A DNA stretch of 6,191 nucleotides from Desulfurivibrio alkaliphilus (GCA_011048585.1 DSDS01000049.1:1-6191); one strand, 5' to 3'. Shown: positions 1 to 5,947, counted from the stretch's first letter. Notes: generated from the letters alone by a model not told the origin. Numbers and translations: made by a program.

Positions 1-1
1 C

Positions 2-235
2 TCACCCCCCGATCCAGGCCATAACCTCCTTTTTAGTGGGGGTTTTACCGGAACATTTAATCTGACCATCGATAACCACCGCCGGAGTGGTAAAAACCCC
101 CAGTTTGGCGATTTCGTTAAAGTCACTGACCTTGACCACCTGGGCGGTGACCCCGGCTTCATCCAGAGCCTCCCGGACAACCCTTTCAGTCTCGTGGCAC
201 TTGGCGCAATCGGGACCGCAAACCTTGATTTCCAT
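2..235 (-). CDS. Small thioredoxin-like (redox-active disulfide protein 2 / MTH895-type) protein
   Basis: A 77-residue cytoplasmic protein with no signal peptide or membrane segment. It has the short thioredoxin fold pattern of the thioredoxin_3 / MTH895 family: an N-terminal strand, a CGPDCAKC motif (residues 6-13, with the CxxC pair at C10 and C13), a helix, and a cis-proline segment TTPAV (P51). Family members are usually about 75-80 residues, so this is full length. Extra cysteines at C6 and C61 could form a second pair or bind metal. GTG at 241 lies inside the Shine-Dalgarno itself, so I chose ATG at 233-235, five bases after GGAGGAG. It is the last gene of the arsR-permease operon, 38 bases after the permease stop. 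Such proteins commonly sit beside ArsP-type permeases. A role in reducing or handing over the permease substrate is inference. Fold and family are secure; substrate is unknown. Confidence 0.9.
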   Translation of the reverse strand: MEIKVCGPDCAKCHETERVVREALDEAGVTAQVVKVSDFNEIAKLGVFTTPAVVIDGQIKCSGKTPTKKEVMAWIGG

Positions 236-240
236 GCTCA

Positions 241-247
241 CTCCTCC
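241..247 (-). promoter_or_regulatory. Shine-Dalgarno of the thioredoxin-like gene (decides the start)
   Basis: On the minus strand this reads GGAGGAG. It ends five bases before ATG at 233-235. The alternative GTG start at 239-241 overlaps the motif itself and so cannot use it. This sets the protein at 77 rather than 79 residues. Confidence 0.75.
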
Positions 248-273
248 CCGTGGTTGAGTATGCTCTTTGGGGG

Positions 274-1569
274 CTAGAATAATGCTCCATAAAGCAGGCC
301 GCTGATGGTGGCCATAACCACCACCAGCGCGATAAAAATTACGGTTTTCAGCGTGCCGATCAGGCTGCGGATCACCAGCATGTTGGGCAGGCTCAGGGCC
401 GGGCCGGCCAACAACAGGGCCAGGGCGGGCCCCTTGTGCATGCCGTTGCCGATCAGGCCTTGCAGAATGGGAATTTCGGTGAGGGTGGCAAAATACATGA
501 AGGCCCCCACCAGGGAGGCAAAAAAGTTGGCCCCCAGGGAGTTATCGCCCACCGCCCGGCTTACCCACTCCGATGGGATCAACCCCTCCTGACCCGGTCG
601 CCCCAGAAGCAGACCGGCCACCAGAACACCCAGCAGAAGCAGGGGCAGAATCTGCTTGGCAAAATCCCAGGACTCCTTGAACCAGGTTCCGTTTTCATCC
701 TCCCGCCGGCCAAGCAGCAGGCTCAAGCCGATAAAGCCGGCGATAAAGGCCAAGGTGGGCTGACTGGGAAAAACCAGTGCCAGAACCAGGGCCGGAGCCC
801 CCGCCAGCAGCACCTGCCCCTTGGGCAAGCCAAACCAGAACATCAGCATAATCCCCAGCAGGAGGGCGAGCAGGCTGGTGAGCCACCAGCGGTAGGCCGC
901 CACCAACGACCAGAAGCCGCCACCTTCACCCCCGCCCCAGTTGGCAAAGACCAGGATTCCGATCATGGCCCCGAAAAAGAGAGCGTTCTGCCAGAGCGGC
1001 CTGCTGCTCTCCACTTGGGGCTGGGCGGCCTGGGCCAACTGCTTCTCCTGCTCCTCCTTACGAAAAATCCAGTGCATGGCCAGCCCGATTACGATGCTGA
1101 AGGCAATGGCCGCCACCGCCCGCGCGATTCCCATCTCGGCCCCCAGAACCCGGGCCGTCAGTACAATGGCCAGGACGTTGATGGCCGGCCCGGCGTAAAG
1201 AAAGGCGGCCGCCGGTCCCAGACCGGCCCCCATCCGGTAGATCCCGGCAAAAAGGGGCAGGACGGTACAGGAGCAGACCGCCAGCACCGTGCCCGATACC
1301 GAGGCCACCCCGTAGGCCAGCACCTTGTTGGCCCCGGCCCCGAGATACTTCAGCACCGAGGCCTGGCTGACGAAAACGGCGATGGCCCCGGCGATGAAGA
1401 AGGCGGGGATCAAGCAGAGCAGCACATGCTCCCTGGCGTACCAGCGGACCAGCTCCAGGGCCTCCTGGATGGCGTTGTCAAATCGCGGTATGCCCACCGG
1501 CAGGTGGTAAACCGCCAAAAAAACCACCACCATCAGGGCCAATGGTTTCCATTCCCGCTGCCATTCCAT
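274..1569 (-). CDS. Predicted permease, ArsP_1/DUF318 family (YraQ/UPF0718-type)
   Basis: A 431-residue inner-membrane protein with about ten hydrophobic segments and two related halves. The first half has a helix with the family CSC motif (C99 and C101 in AVCSCTVLPLF), followed by AGPAINVLA (residues 126-134). The second half has the matching TLTEIPI (362-368) and LAGPALSLPN (387-396). A basic/acidic cytoplasmic linker (about 169-190) and a glycine-rich stretch (GGGEGGG, 212-218) separate the halves. Characterised relatives include ArsP, which exports trivalent organoarsenicals, and SO_0444, which is linked to Cu/Zn efflux. Length fits the family. ATG at 1567-1569 is preceded by GAGG seven bases upstream, and that site runs into the repressor stop codon, so translation is probably coupled. 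ArsR upstream and a CxxC protein downstream argue for metalloid or metal export. The ion is not determinable from sequence. Confidence 0.88.
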   Translation of the reverse strand: MEWQREWKPLALMVVVFLAVYHLPVGIPRFDNAIQEALELVRWYAREHVLLCLIPAFFIAGAIAVFVSQASVLKYLGAGANKVLAYGVASVSGTVLAVCSCTVLPLFAGIYRMGAGLGPAAAFLYAGPAINVLAIVLTARVLGAEMGIARAVAAIAFSIVIGLAMHWIFRKEEQEKQLAQAAQPQVESSRPLWQNALFFGAMIGILVFANWGGGEGGGFWSLVAAYRWWLTSLLALLLGIMLMFWFGLPKGQVLLAGAPALVLALVFPSQPTLAFIAGFIGLSLLLGRREDENGTWFKESWDFAKQILPLLLLGVLVAGLLLGRPGQEGLIPSEWVSRAVGDNSLGANFFASLVGAFMYFATLTEIPILQGLIGNGMHKGPALALLLAGPALSLPNMLVIRSLIGTLKTVIFIALVVVMATISGLLYGALF

Positions 1570-1572
1570 GAT

Positions 1573-1947
1573 TTAACCTCGATCTTTAAGGAGGGAAGCG
1601 CCGGAGCAAAGCTCGTGCCGGTTAATTCCGGACAAACGGGCCAGCAGGTCGTCAATCTTGGGGTCCGGCTCCAGCCAGTTTTGCAGATGCGCCAGCATGG
1701 CTGTGGCATACGGGGAATCGGAGCCGTCGGCCAGATAATAGTTGATCCAGGCGCCATCTTTTTCGTAGGCAACCAGGCCGGCCTCCTCCAGTGTCCGCAA
1801 ATGTTTGGACACCGTGGACTGGGCCAGGCCCAGCAGGGCGGTCAGCTCACAGACGCAGAGACGCCCGCGGGCCAGGACCTTGACTATCGCGACCCGGTTG
1901 GGGTCGGAGAGGGCCTTCATCACCCGGGTAAATTTTCTGATTTTCAT
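1573..1947 (-). CDS. ArsR/SmtB-family metal(loid)-responsive transcriptional repressor
   Basis: A 124-residue winged-helix DNA-binding protein that should form a dimer and repress its own operon until it binds metalloid or metal. Visible parts are the N-terminal helix KALSDPNRVAIVKVL (about residues 11-25), the metal-site helix RLCVCEL (C31, C33), the recognition helix AQSTVSKHLRTLEEAGLV (42-59) and the wing KDGAWINYYL (63-72). C31 and C33 match C32 and C34 of E. coli ArsR, but the third ligand of that protein (C37 in CVCDLC) is threonine here (CVCELT). A C-terminal cysteine, C114 in HELCS, might supply a third ligand. An in-frame ATG at 1977 would add ten residues. I prefer ATG at 1945-1947 because the operator covers the upstream ATG and family members begin near MKxxxF-VMKALSDPNR. 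It is the first gene of the operon; the permease ATG lies three bases beyond its stop. Confidence 0.92.
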   Translation of the reverse strand: MKIRKFTRVMKALSDPNRVAIVKVLARGRLCVCELTALLGLAQSTVSKHLRTLEEAGLVAYEKDGAWINYYLADGSDSPYATAMLAHLQNWLEPDPKIDDLLARLSGINRHELCSGASLLKDRG

Positions 1948-1975
1948 TTCGCCATCGTCTTTTTTGGATATGCCC

Positions 1976-1995
1976 ATATCGCCAAATGACGATAT
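1976..1995 (-). promoter_or_regulatory. Probable ArsR operator (9-2-9 imperfect palindrome)
   Basis: The sequence is ATATCGCCA-AA-TGACGATAT. The arms match at eight of nine positions (C against T at the seventh). It begins at the last base of the -10 hexamer and covers the expected transcription start near 1988. Bound repressor would therefore block the promoter. It is the only such palindrome noticed beside an ArsR gene in this window. Assignment to this ArsR is by position and symmetry. Confidence 0.75.
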
Positions 1996-2023
1996 TATTA
2001 GCGCAAAAGGACACGAATGTCAA
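1995..2023 (-). promoter_or_regulatory. Sigma70-type promoter of the arsR-permease-thioredoxin operon
   Basis: On the minus strand the -35 box TTGACA (2023-2018) is a perfect consensus match. A 17-base spacer (2017-2001) follows, then the -10 box TAATAA (2000-1995). The predicted start is near 1988, which leaves a leader of about 40 bases before the chosen arsR ATG. The overlapping operator supports its use. Confidence 0.78.
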
Positions 2024-2041
2024 CACCAGATCCATACCACC

Positions 2042-2336
2042 TTAATGCGGAGGAAGGGGAAGCAGTTCGCGCTCCGCGGCCCCCTTCCGCGCCCGGGAAG
2101 ACCCCCGGCCACCGGTGATCTCTCCGGTTTTACCGGAGCCGTAAATCAAGGTCATCAGCTCGCTGCAAGACGGATCTTGTCGGGATGCTGGGTGTGAATT
2201 TCAGTAAAAAGTGACGGCCCCATGAGGAAGATGTCGATCTCGCCGGCGACCACGGCCTGACTGAAGACCTCGTAATCCCTGGCCACCACGGCGTGGTAAC
2301 AAGTTTTTTCTCCAAAAAAATCCTCCCATGTCAATA
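2042..2336 (-). pseudogene. Decayed coding remnant in two frames, family not recognised
   Basis: Read on the minus strand, one frame is open from a TTG near 2334 to TGA at about 2162. It gives a protein-like stretch with segments such as YHAVVARDYEVF and GEIDIFLMGPSLF, and has no ATG start. Its TGA overlaps an ATG in the next frame (TGATGA), which opens a piece beginning MTLIYGSGKTGEITGG and ends at TAA near 2042 after low-complexity residues. Residue patterning looks like real protein, but there is no credible start, the reading frame changes, and the second part is GC-rich and repetitive. A frameshifted fragment of one gene, or the joined ends of two, would both fit. I cannot name the family. 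It could instead be chance coding in a GC-rich gap. Confidence 0.35.
2122..2138. repeat. Perfect 7-base hairpin with 3-base loop
   Basis: CTCCGGT and ACCGGAG flank TTT. There is no T-run on either side, so it is not a standard terminator. It lies inside the minus-strand coding-like remnant and may be incidental. Confidence 0.45.
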
Positions 2337-2486
2337 AACAAGATTTTTTACCCTAACATTTTTTCCTGTGCACTTGCCCGCTCGGAGCCTCCCTGGCAAA
2401 CGTTGCTGGGAACCAGGGAACCTGGTATGCTGGCCACCGACGGCACGGGATAAGGTGCCAAATCCGGCCTGCCCGCCCAGGAGCCA

Positions 2487-2492
2487 GAGGAG
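2487..2492 (+). promoter_or_regulatory. Shine-Dalgarno of mscS (decides the start)
   Basis: GAGGAG sits seven bases before ATG at 2500-2502. The same frame is open back to an ATG at 2368, but that start has no comparable site. The 44 residues it would add are rich in Pro, Arg and Cys and unlike a channel N terminus. Confidence 0.8.
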
Positions 2493-2499
2493 AGCAACC

Positions 2500-3807
2500 A
2501 TGGACAACATCTACCGCGTCGCCGAAAACATTGCCCAGTGGGGGTTGCTGGCCGCCAACTGGTGGCAGCTGGCGGTCATAATTCCGGCGCTGGTCGCCTC
2601 CTGGGCGGCGCAACGCGGCCTGAAACGGTGGCTGGAAGTACACAGTCCCGAGGGTGGAGAAGGTTTTCGCCACCTGGCCCTGCGTTCCGCCATGCGGATC
2701 GTCTGGCCCCTCAGCCTGTTGTTCTTTGTTTTGGTGGGCCGGGAGGTTCTCAATATTCTGGCCTACCCCCACAACCTGCTGGACCTGGCCGTACCCCTGC
2801 TGCTCTCTCTGGCCCTGATCCGCATCCTGCTCTACATGCTGCGCAAAAGCTTTGCGCCGGGCCCGGGACTCAAGGCCAGCGAAAATGTGATCGCCACCGG
2901 CATCTGGCTGGTAGTGGGCCTGCACTTGGTGGGCTGGCTGCCGGCCATCCGGACCGGACTCGACGCCCTGGCCATCCGGGTGGGCCAGACCAAAATCTCT
3001 CTGTTGTCGGCCCTGGAACTGACCCTGTTCATCGGTCTGGCCATCGTGGTGGCGGTCTGGCTTTCCGGACTGATCGAACGGCAGGTCCTGAGAGTCCGCT
3101 ATTTAAGTGCCGCCATGCAGGTGGGCCTGGCCAAGTTCGCCAAGTTCTTCCTGATCACCGTCGCCCTGCTGATGACCCTGAACCTGGTGGGAGTCGATCT
3201 CACCGCTTTTGCCGTTTTCGGCGGCGCCCTGGGGGTCGGGCTCGGCTTTGGGCTCCAGCGGATCGCTTCCAATTTCATCAGCGGTTTTATCTTGATCATG
3301 GACCGCTCGGTCAAGCCCGGCGATGTGATCACGGTGGGTGACAAATACGGCTGGGTTGAGGAGTTGCGGGCCCGCTACATCGTGGTCCGCAACCGGGACG
3401 GAGTTGACACCCTGATCCCCAACGAAACCTTGATCACCACCCAGGTGATCAACTGGAGCTTCGGCGACCGGAATGTGCGGCTCAAGATTCCGGTCCAGAT
3501 CAGTTATGACGATGACCCCGAGCAGGCCATGGCACTGATGCTGGAGGCGGCTAAAACCTCCCCCCGAGTCCTGGCCGATCCGGCCCCGGTGGCCCGCCTG
3601 CTGGAGTTTGCCGACAGCGGGATCGCCTTGGAGCTGAGGGTCTGGTTCGGTGATCCGGAGCAGGGTTCAGGCGCGGTCATTTCGGATATCAACCTGTCGA
3701 TCTGGCGTCTCTTTAAGGAGGCCGGAATCACCATCCCCTATCCCCAACGCGACCTTCATCTCAAAAGTGTGCCTCCAGAGGCCGCTGCCCCATTTGGTAA
3801 AAATTAG
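2500..3807 (+). CDS. MscS-family mechanosensitive ion channel
   Basis: A 435-residue inner-membrane channel that should open under membrane tension to release solutes during hypo-osmotic shock. Hydrophobic segments lie at about residues 20-37, 62-88, 93-113, 129-149, 168-191 and 207-231. They precede the pore helix (about 233-268), whose glycine/alanine pattern GGALGVGLGFGLQ is the MscS TM3 signature. SNFISGFILIMDRSVKPGDVI (about 257-277), the beta-domain (VRNRDGVDTLIPNETL, 296-311, and INWS) and the C-terminal alpha/beta cage domain (to about 420) follow in normal order. It is longer than E. coli MscS (286 residues) because of additional N-terminal helices, as in several larger MscS subfamilies. 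It appears monocistronic: remnants lie on both sides and no partner gene adjoins. No terminator is evident after the stop. The family is secure; ion preference and gating are unknown. Confidence 0.93.
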   Translation: MDNIYRVAENIAQWGLLAANWWQLAVIIPALVASWAAQRGLKRWLEVHSPEGGEGFRHLALRSAMRIVWPLSLLFFVLVGREVLNILAYPHNLLDLAVPLLLSLALIRILLYMLRKSFAPGPGLKASENVIATGIWLVVGLHLVGWLPAIRTGLDALAIRVGQTKISLLSALELTLFIGLAIVVAVWLSGLIERQVLRVRYLSAAMQVGLAKFAKFFLITVALLMTLNLVGVDLTAFAVFGGALGVGLGFGLQRIASNFISGFILIMDRSVKPGDVITVGDKYGWVEELRARYIVVRNRDGVDTLIPNETLITTQVINWSFGDRNVRLKIPVQISYDDDPEQAMALMLEAAKTSPRVLADPAPVARLLEFADSGIALELRVWFGDPEQGSGAVISDINLSIWRLFKEAGITIPYPQRDLHLKSVPPEAAAPFGKN

Positions 3808-3846
3808 CTTCCCACGGACCCTGTAGTGTGCTAATAGTTATCAACT

Positions 3847-3852
3847 TATAAT
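3847..3852 (+). promoter_or_regulatory. Possible -10 box ahead of the sensor-kinase remnant
   Basis: A perfect TATAAT lies in an AT-rich patch about 40 bases before the GTG start of the remnant. The hexamer 17 bases upstream (TAGTGT, 3824-3829) is a poor -35, so this is only a candidate, perhaps degraded or activator-dependent. Confidence 0.3.
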
Positions 3853-3893
3853 TACATTATCCATCCACCCGCATCGCTATTTTCGGGATAACC

Positions 3894-4566
3894 GTGAACG
3901 GCAAACCAGGAAATCTTTTTGCTCTCGGAGCGGTTACGCTCTATCTTGCCCTGCTTATGGCCATCTCCGCGCCCGCCCTGGCCAATAACACCCTGTCGCA
4001 GTCGGCGACCCACGCTAAATCTGACCAAACCGCCAGAAAAAGAGTAAGTTGGACGGTCTTTGCCTACATCGGAGTCGAAAAAACCACCGAGCAGTACCAA
4101 CCGATCGTCGACTAGCTAAACCGGCAGCTGACCGACTATGAGGTTGAACTGCGGGTTCTGCCCATGGCTGAAATCTTCGCCGGGATCGAGTCCTGTTCCT
4201 TTGATCTGGTGGCCACCAACCCCACCCATTTTCTGGTGGTACGGCGGAAGTTTCCCTTATCCGGGGTGGTAGCGACCCTGTTGAACCTGGATAGCGCGGG
4301 CAAGATCCAGCGCCAACTCAGCGGTGCCATTGTGGCTCGCGACGACCGCCCCGATTTGAACTCTCTCATGGATATCCGTAATCGGCGGATCGCCGCGCCC
4401 AGCCTGGAGCATATGGGGGGCTATCGGGCCCAGGTCTACGAACTGCATCTGGCCGGCATCAACCTGCCGGAAGATATCGACTCCTTACAACTGATCGGGG
4501 TGCACCAGGAGGCGATCCGAGCCGCGTTCGCCAGATCCTGCTTAACCTGGTGAGCAACGCCATTAA
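3894..4566 (+). pseudogene. Broken sensor histidine kinase with PhnD-like periplasmic binding domain
   Basis: The remnant starts at GTG 3894 with a Sec-type signal peptide (hydrophobic core, cleavage after APALA near residue 30). It continues into a PhnD-like ligand-binding domain (PF12974 type), with landmarks YQPIVD, LNRQLTDYEVEL, FDLVATNPTHF, GAIVARDDR, MDIRNRRIAAP and MGGYRAQVYELHLAGI. An in-frame TAG at 4113-4115 stands where relatives usually have tyrosine (VDYLN), so a single base change would explain it. The frame stays open to TGA at 4551-4553. From 4529, however, a different frame reads RQILLNLVSNAIN, the N-box of a HATPase_c kinase domain. The rest of the sensor domain, any membrane segment and the HisKA phosphoacceptor domain are missing, so an internal deletion near 4520-4530 is likely. 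Everything after the N-box is absent, and the neighbouring ATPase stop lies there. In life it would have sensed a periplasmic ligand; it cannot signal now. Confidence 0.85.
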
Positions 4567-5894
4567 TTCACCCCGGCTGGTTCCTTGTCATCCCCCTGGA
4601 GATCAAGCAGAAAACGCCACGCCGGAACAATAGCGATTTTCCCTGCCTCGACCTCGACAATCCCCTCCTCGCCGCGCGTCACAATGATCCCGGAGGCCAG
4701 TTGGAGTTCAGCCATGGCCTCGGCCAGGGCCGCGACCTCTCTTTTTCTGTTCTGCGGGTCAGCCAGAGATTCGCACACCTGCACGAGCATCCGGGAACCG
4801 TCCTCCAGCCGGGCGATGAAATCCACCTCCCGGCCGGTGCGGGTCCTCACATAGCAGATATCCGGGGTGACCCGGCGCAAGGCCGTGAACACAAGATTTT
4901 CCAGCAGATGGCTGGAGTTGACCAGAATCCCCGAGGAAACCGAGGTCACCAGCGAATGATCGATGCAGTAAACTTTCTTGGGGTTGGCGTTGGCCCTGGA
5001 GAGGGAGGCATCGAAAATCCGCACAGTGAAGAGGAAGTAGGCGTCCTCGAACCAGGCAAGGTACTCCGAGACCGCCGCCTTGGGCGCCTTGTGTCCCAGC
5101 GATTTCAGATACCCCGTAAGGCTGTTGACCGTGTAGAGCGAAGCAATGTTATCCACCAACCGGTGGGCCAGGTCGGTTATTGCCCTGGGGTGGGAAACGT
5201 CGTGGCGCTCGACCAGATCGCGGAACACCATCGCATTGAAATATTCCTGATGGGTCTTGATCCGCAGGCGGCGGTCGAGATCAGCCACCTCGGGAAAGCC
5301 GCCTCGCTCCCAGAAGTCCTCAAAACCTTTTTGCACCAGCAGCCGAGCCTTGGCGGAAAAAGGGGGGGCACTGGCAATCCTCTGGGAATCGAGAAATTCC
5401 CGGAACGAGAAGGGAAACATCTCCCAGGAAAGCGCCCGGCCCCGCATCTGGGTGGCAATCTCCCTTGAGAGCATGTGCGCCGAGGAACCGGTGATATAGA
5501 CCTCGCACTTCTCGGTGCGCATCAGCCGTTCCACAAAGGGTTCCCAGCCAGGGACGGCCTGGATTTCGTCGAAAAAGCAGTAGATCGTTTCGCTGTTTTT
5601 CTTTTCCGGGAAGAGGGCGTAATACGCCTCAAGGATCACCCCCAGGGTCTCGTGCCGCAGGGTGTGCAACCGGTCGTCGAAGAAATTCAGGTAGAGGATA
5701 TTCTGGCGGGCAACACCGCTTGCCAGCAATCGCTCCATGATCTGGAACATGTAGGTCGATTTCCCGCCGCGTCGCACCCCGATGCAGACCGAGGCTTTGC
5801 CCGCCACCGGCGTCAACCCCATACGACGTGGCACCCCGGTGGCCAGCGGCGCTTCCTGGAAGTCCAGAAGTATTTCCTTGAGAATATCGATCAT
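4563..5894 (-). CDS. AAA_14 / DUF4143 domain ATPase
   Basis: A 443-residue soluble protein. The N-terminal AAA_14 P-loop domain has Walker A GVRRGGKST (residues 39-47), Walker B CFFDE (106-110) and a sensor-like ITGSS (134-138). FREFL (164-168) and the ERGGFPEV segment (196-203) are typical of this family. The C-terminal DUF4143 region ends in a restriction-nuclease-like core, GREVDFIAR (354-362) then VQVCESL (371-377). The lysine of the usual PD-(D/E)xK pattern is replaced by cysteine, so nuclease activity is doubtful. Length is normal (about 380-480). ATG at 5892-5894 follows AGGTGAG at a short distance. The family is widespread, scattered and often laterally moved; its biochemical role is poorly known. 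It converges on the kinase remnant, and its TAA (4563-4565) overlaps the last recognisable kinase codons. An XRE gene lies upstream on the same strand, but 207 bases separate them, so co-transcription is uncertain. Confidence 0.9.
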   Translation of the reverse strand: MIDILKEILLDFQEAPLATGVPRRMGLTPVAGKASVCIGVRRGGKSTYMFQIMERLLASGVARQNILYLNFFDDRLHTLRHETLGVILEAYYALFPEKKNSETIYCFFDEIQAVPGWEPFVERLMRTEKCEVYITGSSAHMLSREIATQMRGRALSWEMFPFSFREFLDSQRIASAPPFSAKARLLVQKGFEDFWERGGFPEVADLDRRLRIKTHQEYFNAMVFRDLVERHDVSHPRAITDLAHRLVDNIASLYTVNSLTGYLKSLGHKAPKAAVSEYLAWFEDAYFLFTVRIFDASLSRANANPKKVYCIDHSLVTSVSSGILVNSSHLLENLVFTALRRVTPDICYVRTRTGREVDFIARLEDGSRMLVQVCESLADPQNRKREVAALAEAMAELQLASGIIVTRGEEGIVEVEAGKIAIVPAWRFLLDLQGDDKEPAGVN

Positions 5895-5947
5895 GCCTCA
5901 CCTGTCCTGGTGCAATGTGCCCCTGAACGAACACTGATCTGGGAATA

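Larger units (their letters stand above)
2024..2499. other. Gap without an intact gene between the ars-type operon and mscS
   Basis: This roughly 480-base stretch separates the minus-strand operon from the plus-strand channel gene. It holds two short coding-like pieces on the minus strand (listed separately), an inverted repeat with perfect 8-base arms (GGAAGGGG at 2052-2059 and CCCCTTCC at 2081-2088, 21-base loop), a 7-base hairpin at 2122-2138, and an AT-rich patch with homopolymer runs at about 2301-2366. The upstream end is GC-rich, and neither hairpin is followed by a T-run, so neither is a convincing intrinsic terminator. No clear promoter for mscS was found; it may lie in the AT-rich patch. 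Confidence 0.6.

Noticed and set aside
436..1989. Long open frame of 517 codons on the plus strand
   Set aside because: It lies opposite the permease and ArsR genes. Its translation is Gln/Gly/Pro/His-rich with no family features. It is the GC-driven antisense shadow of clear genes.
2130..2315. 61-codon minus-strand open frame with a start near 2315
   Set aside because: Its translation is Ser/Arg/Trp-rich and shadow-like. Another frame of the same strand reads as more protein-like and was recorded as the remnant.
2368..2499. 44-residue N-terminal extension of MscS from ATG 2368
   Set aside because: It has no ribosome site and Pro/Arg/Cys-rich composition, and a strong GAGGAG stands ahead of ATG 2500.
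2353..2925. 190-codon minus-strand open frame
   Set aside because: It is antisense to the start of mscS, Gln-rich and without recognisable motifs. It is a frame shadow.
2538..3341. 267-codon plus-strand open frame inside mscS
   Set aside because: It is a different frame of the channel gene, with a Gly/Pro/Arg-rich shadow translation.
4701..5468. 255-codon plus-strand open frame
   Set aside because: It is antisense to the ATPase and has no family pattern. The ATPase frame has all expected motifs.
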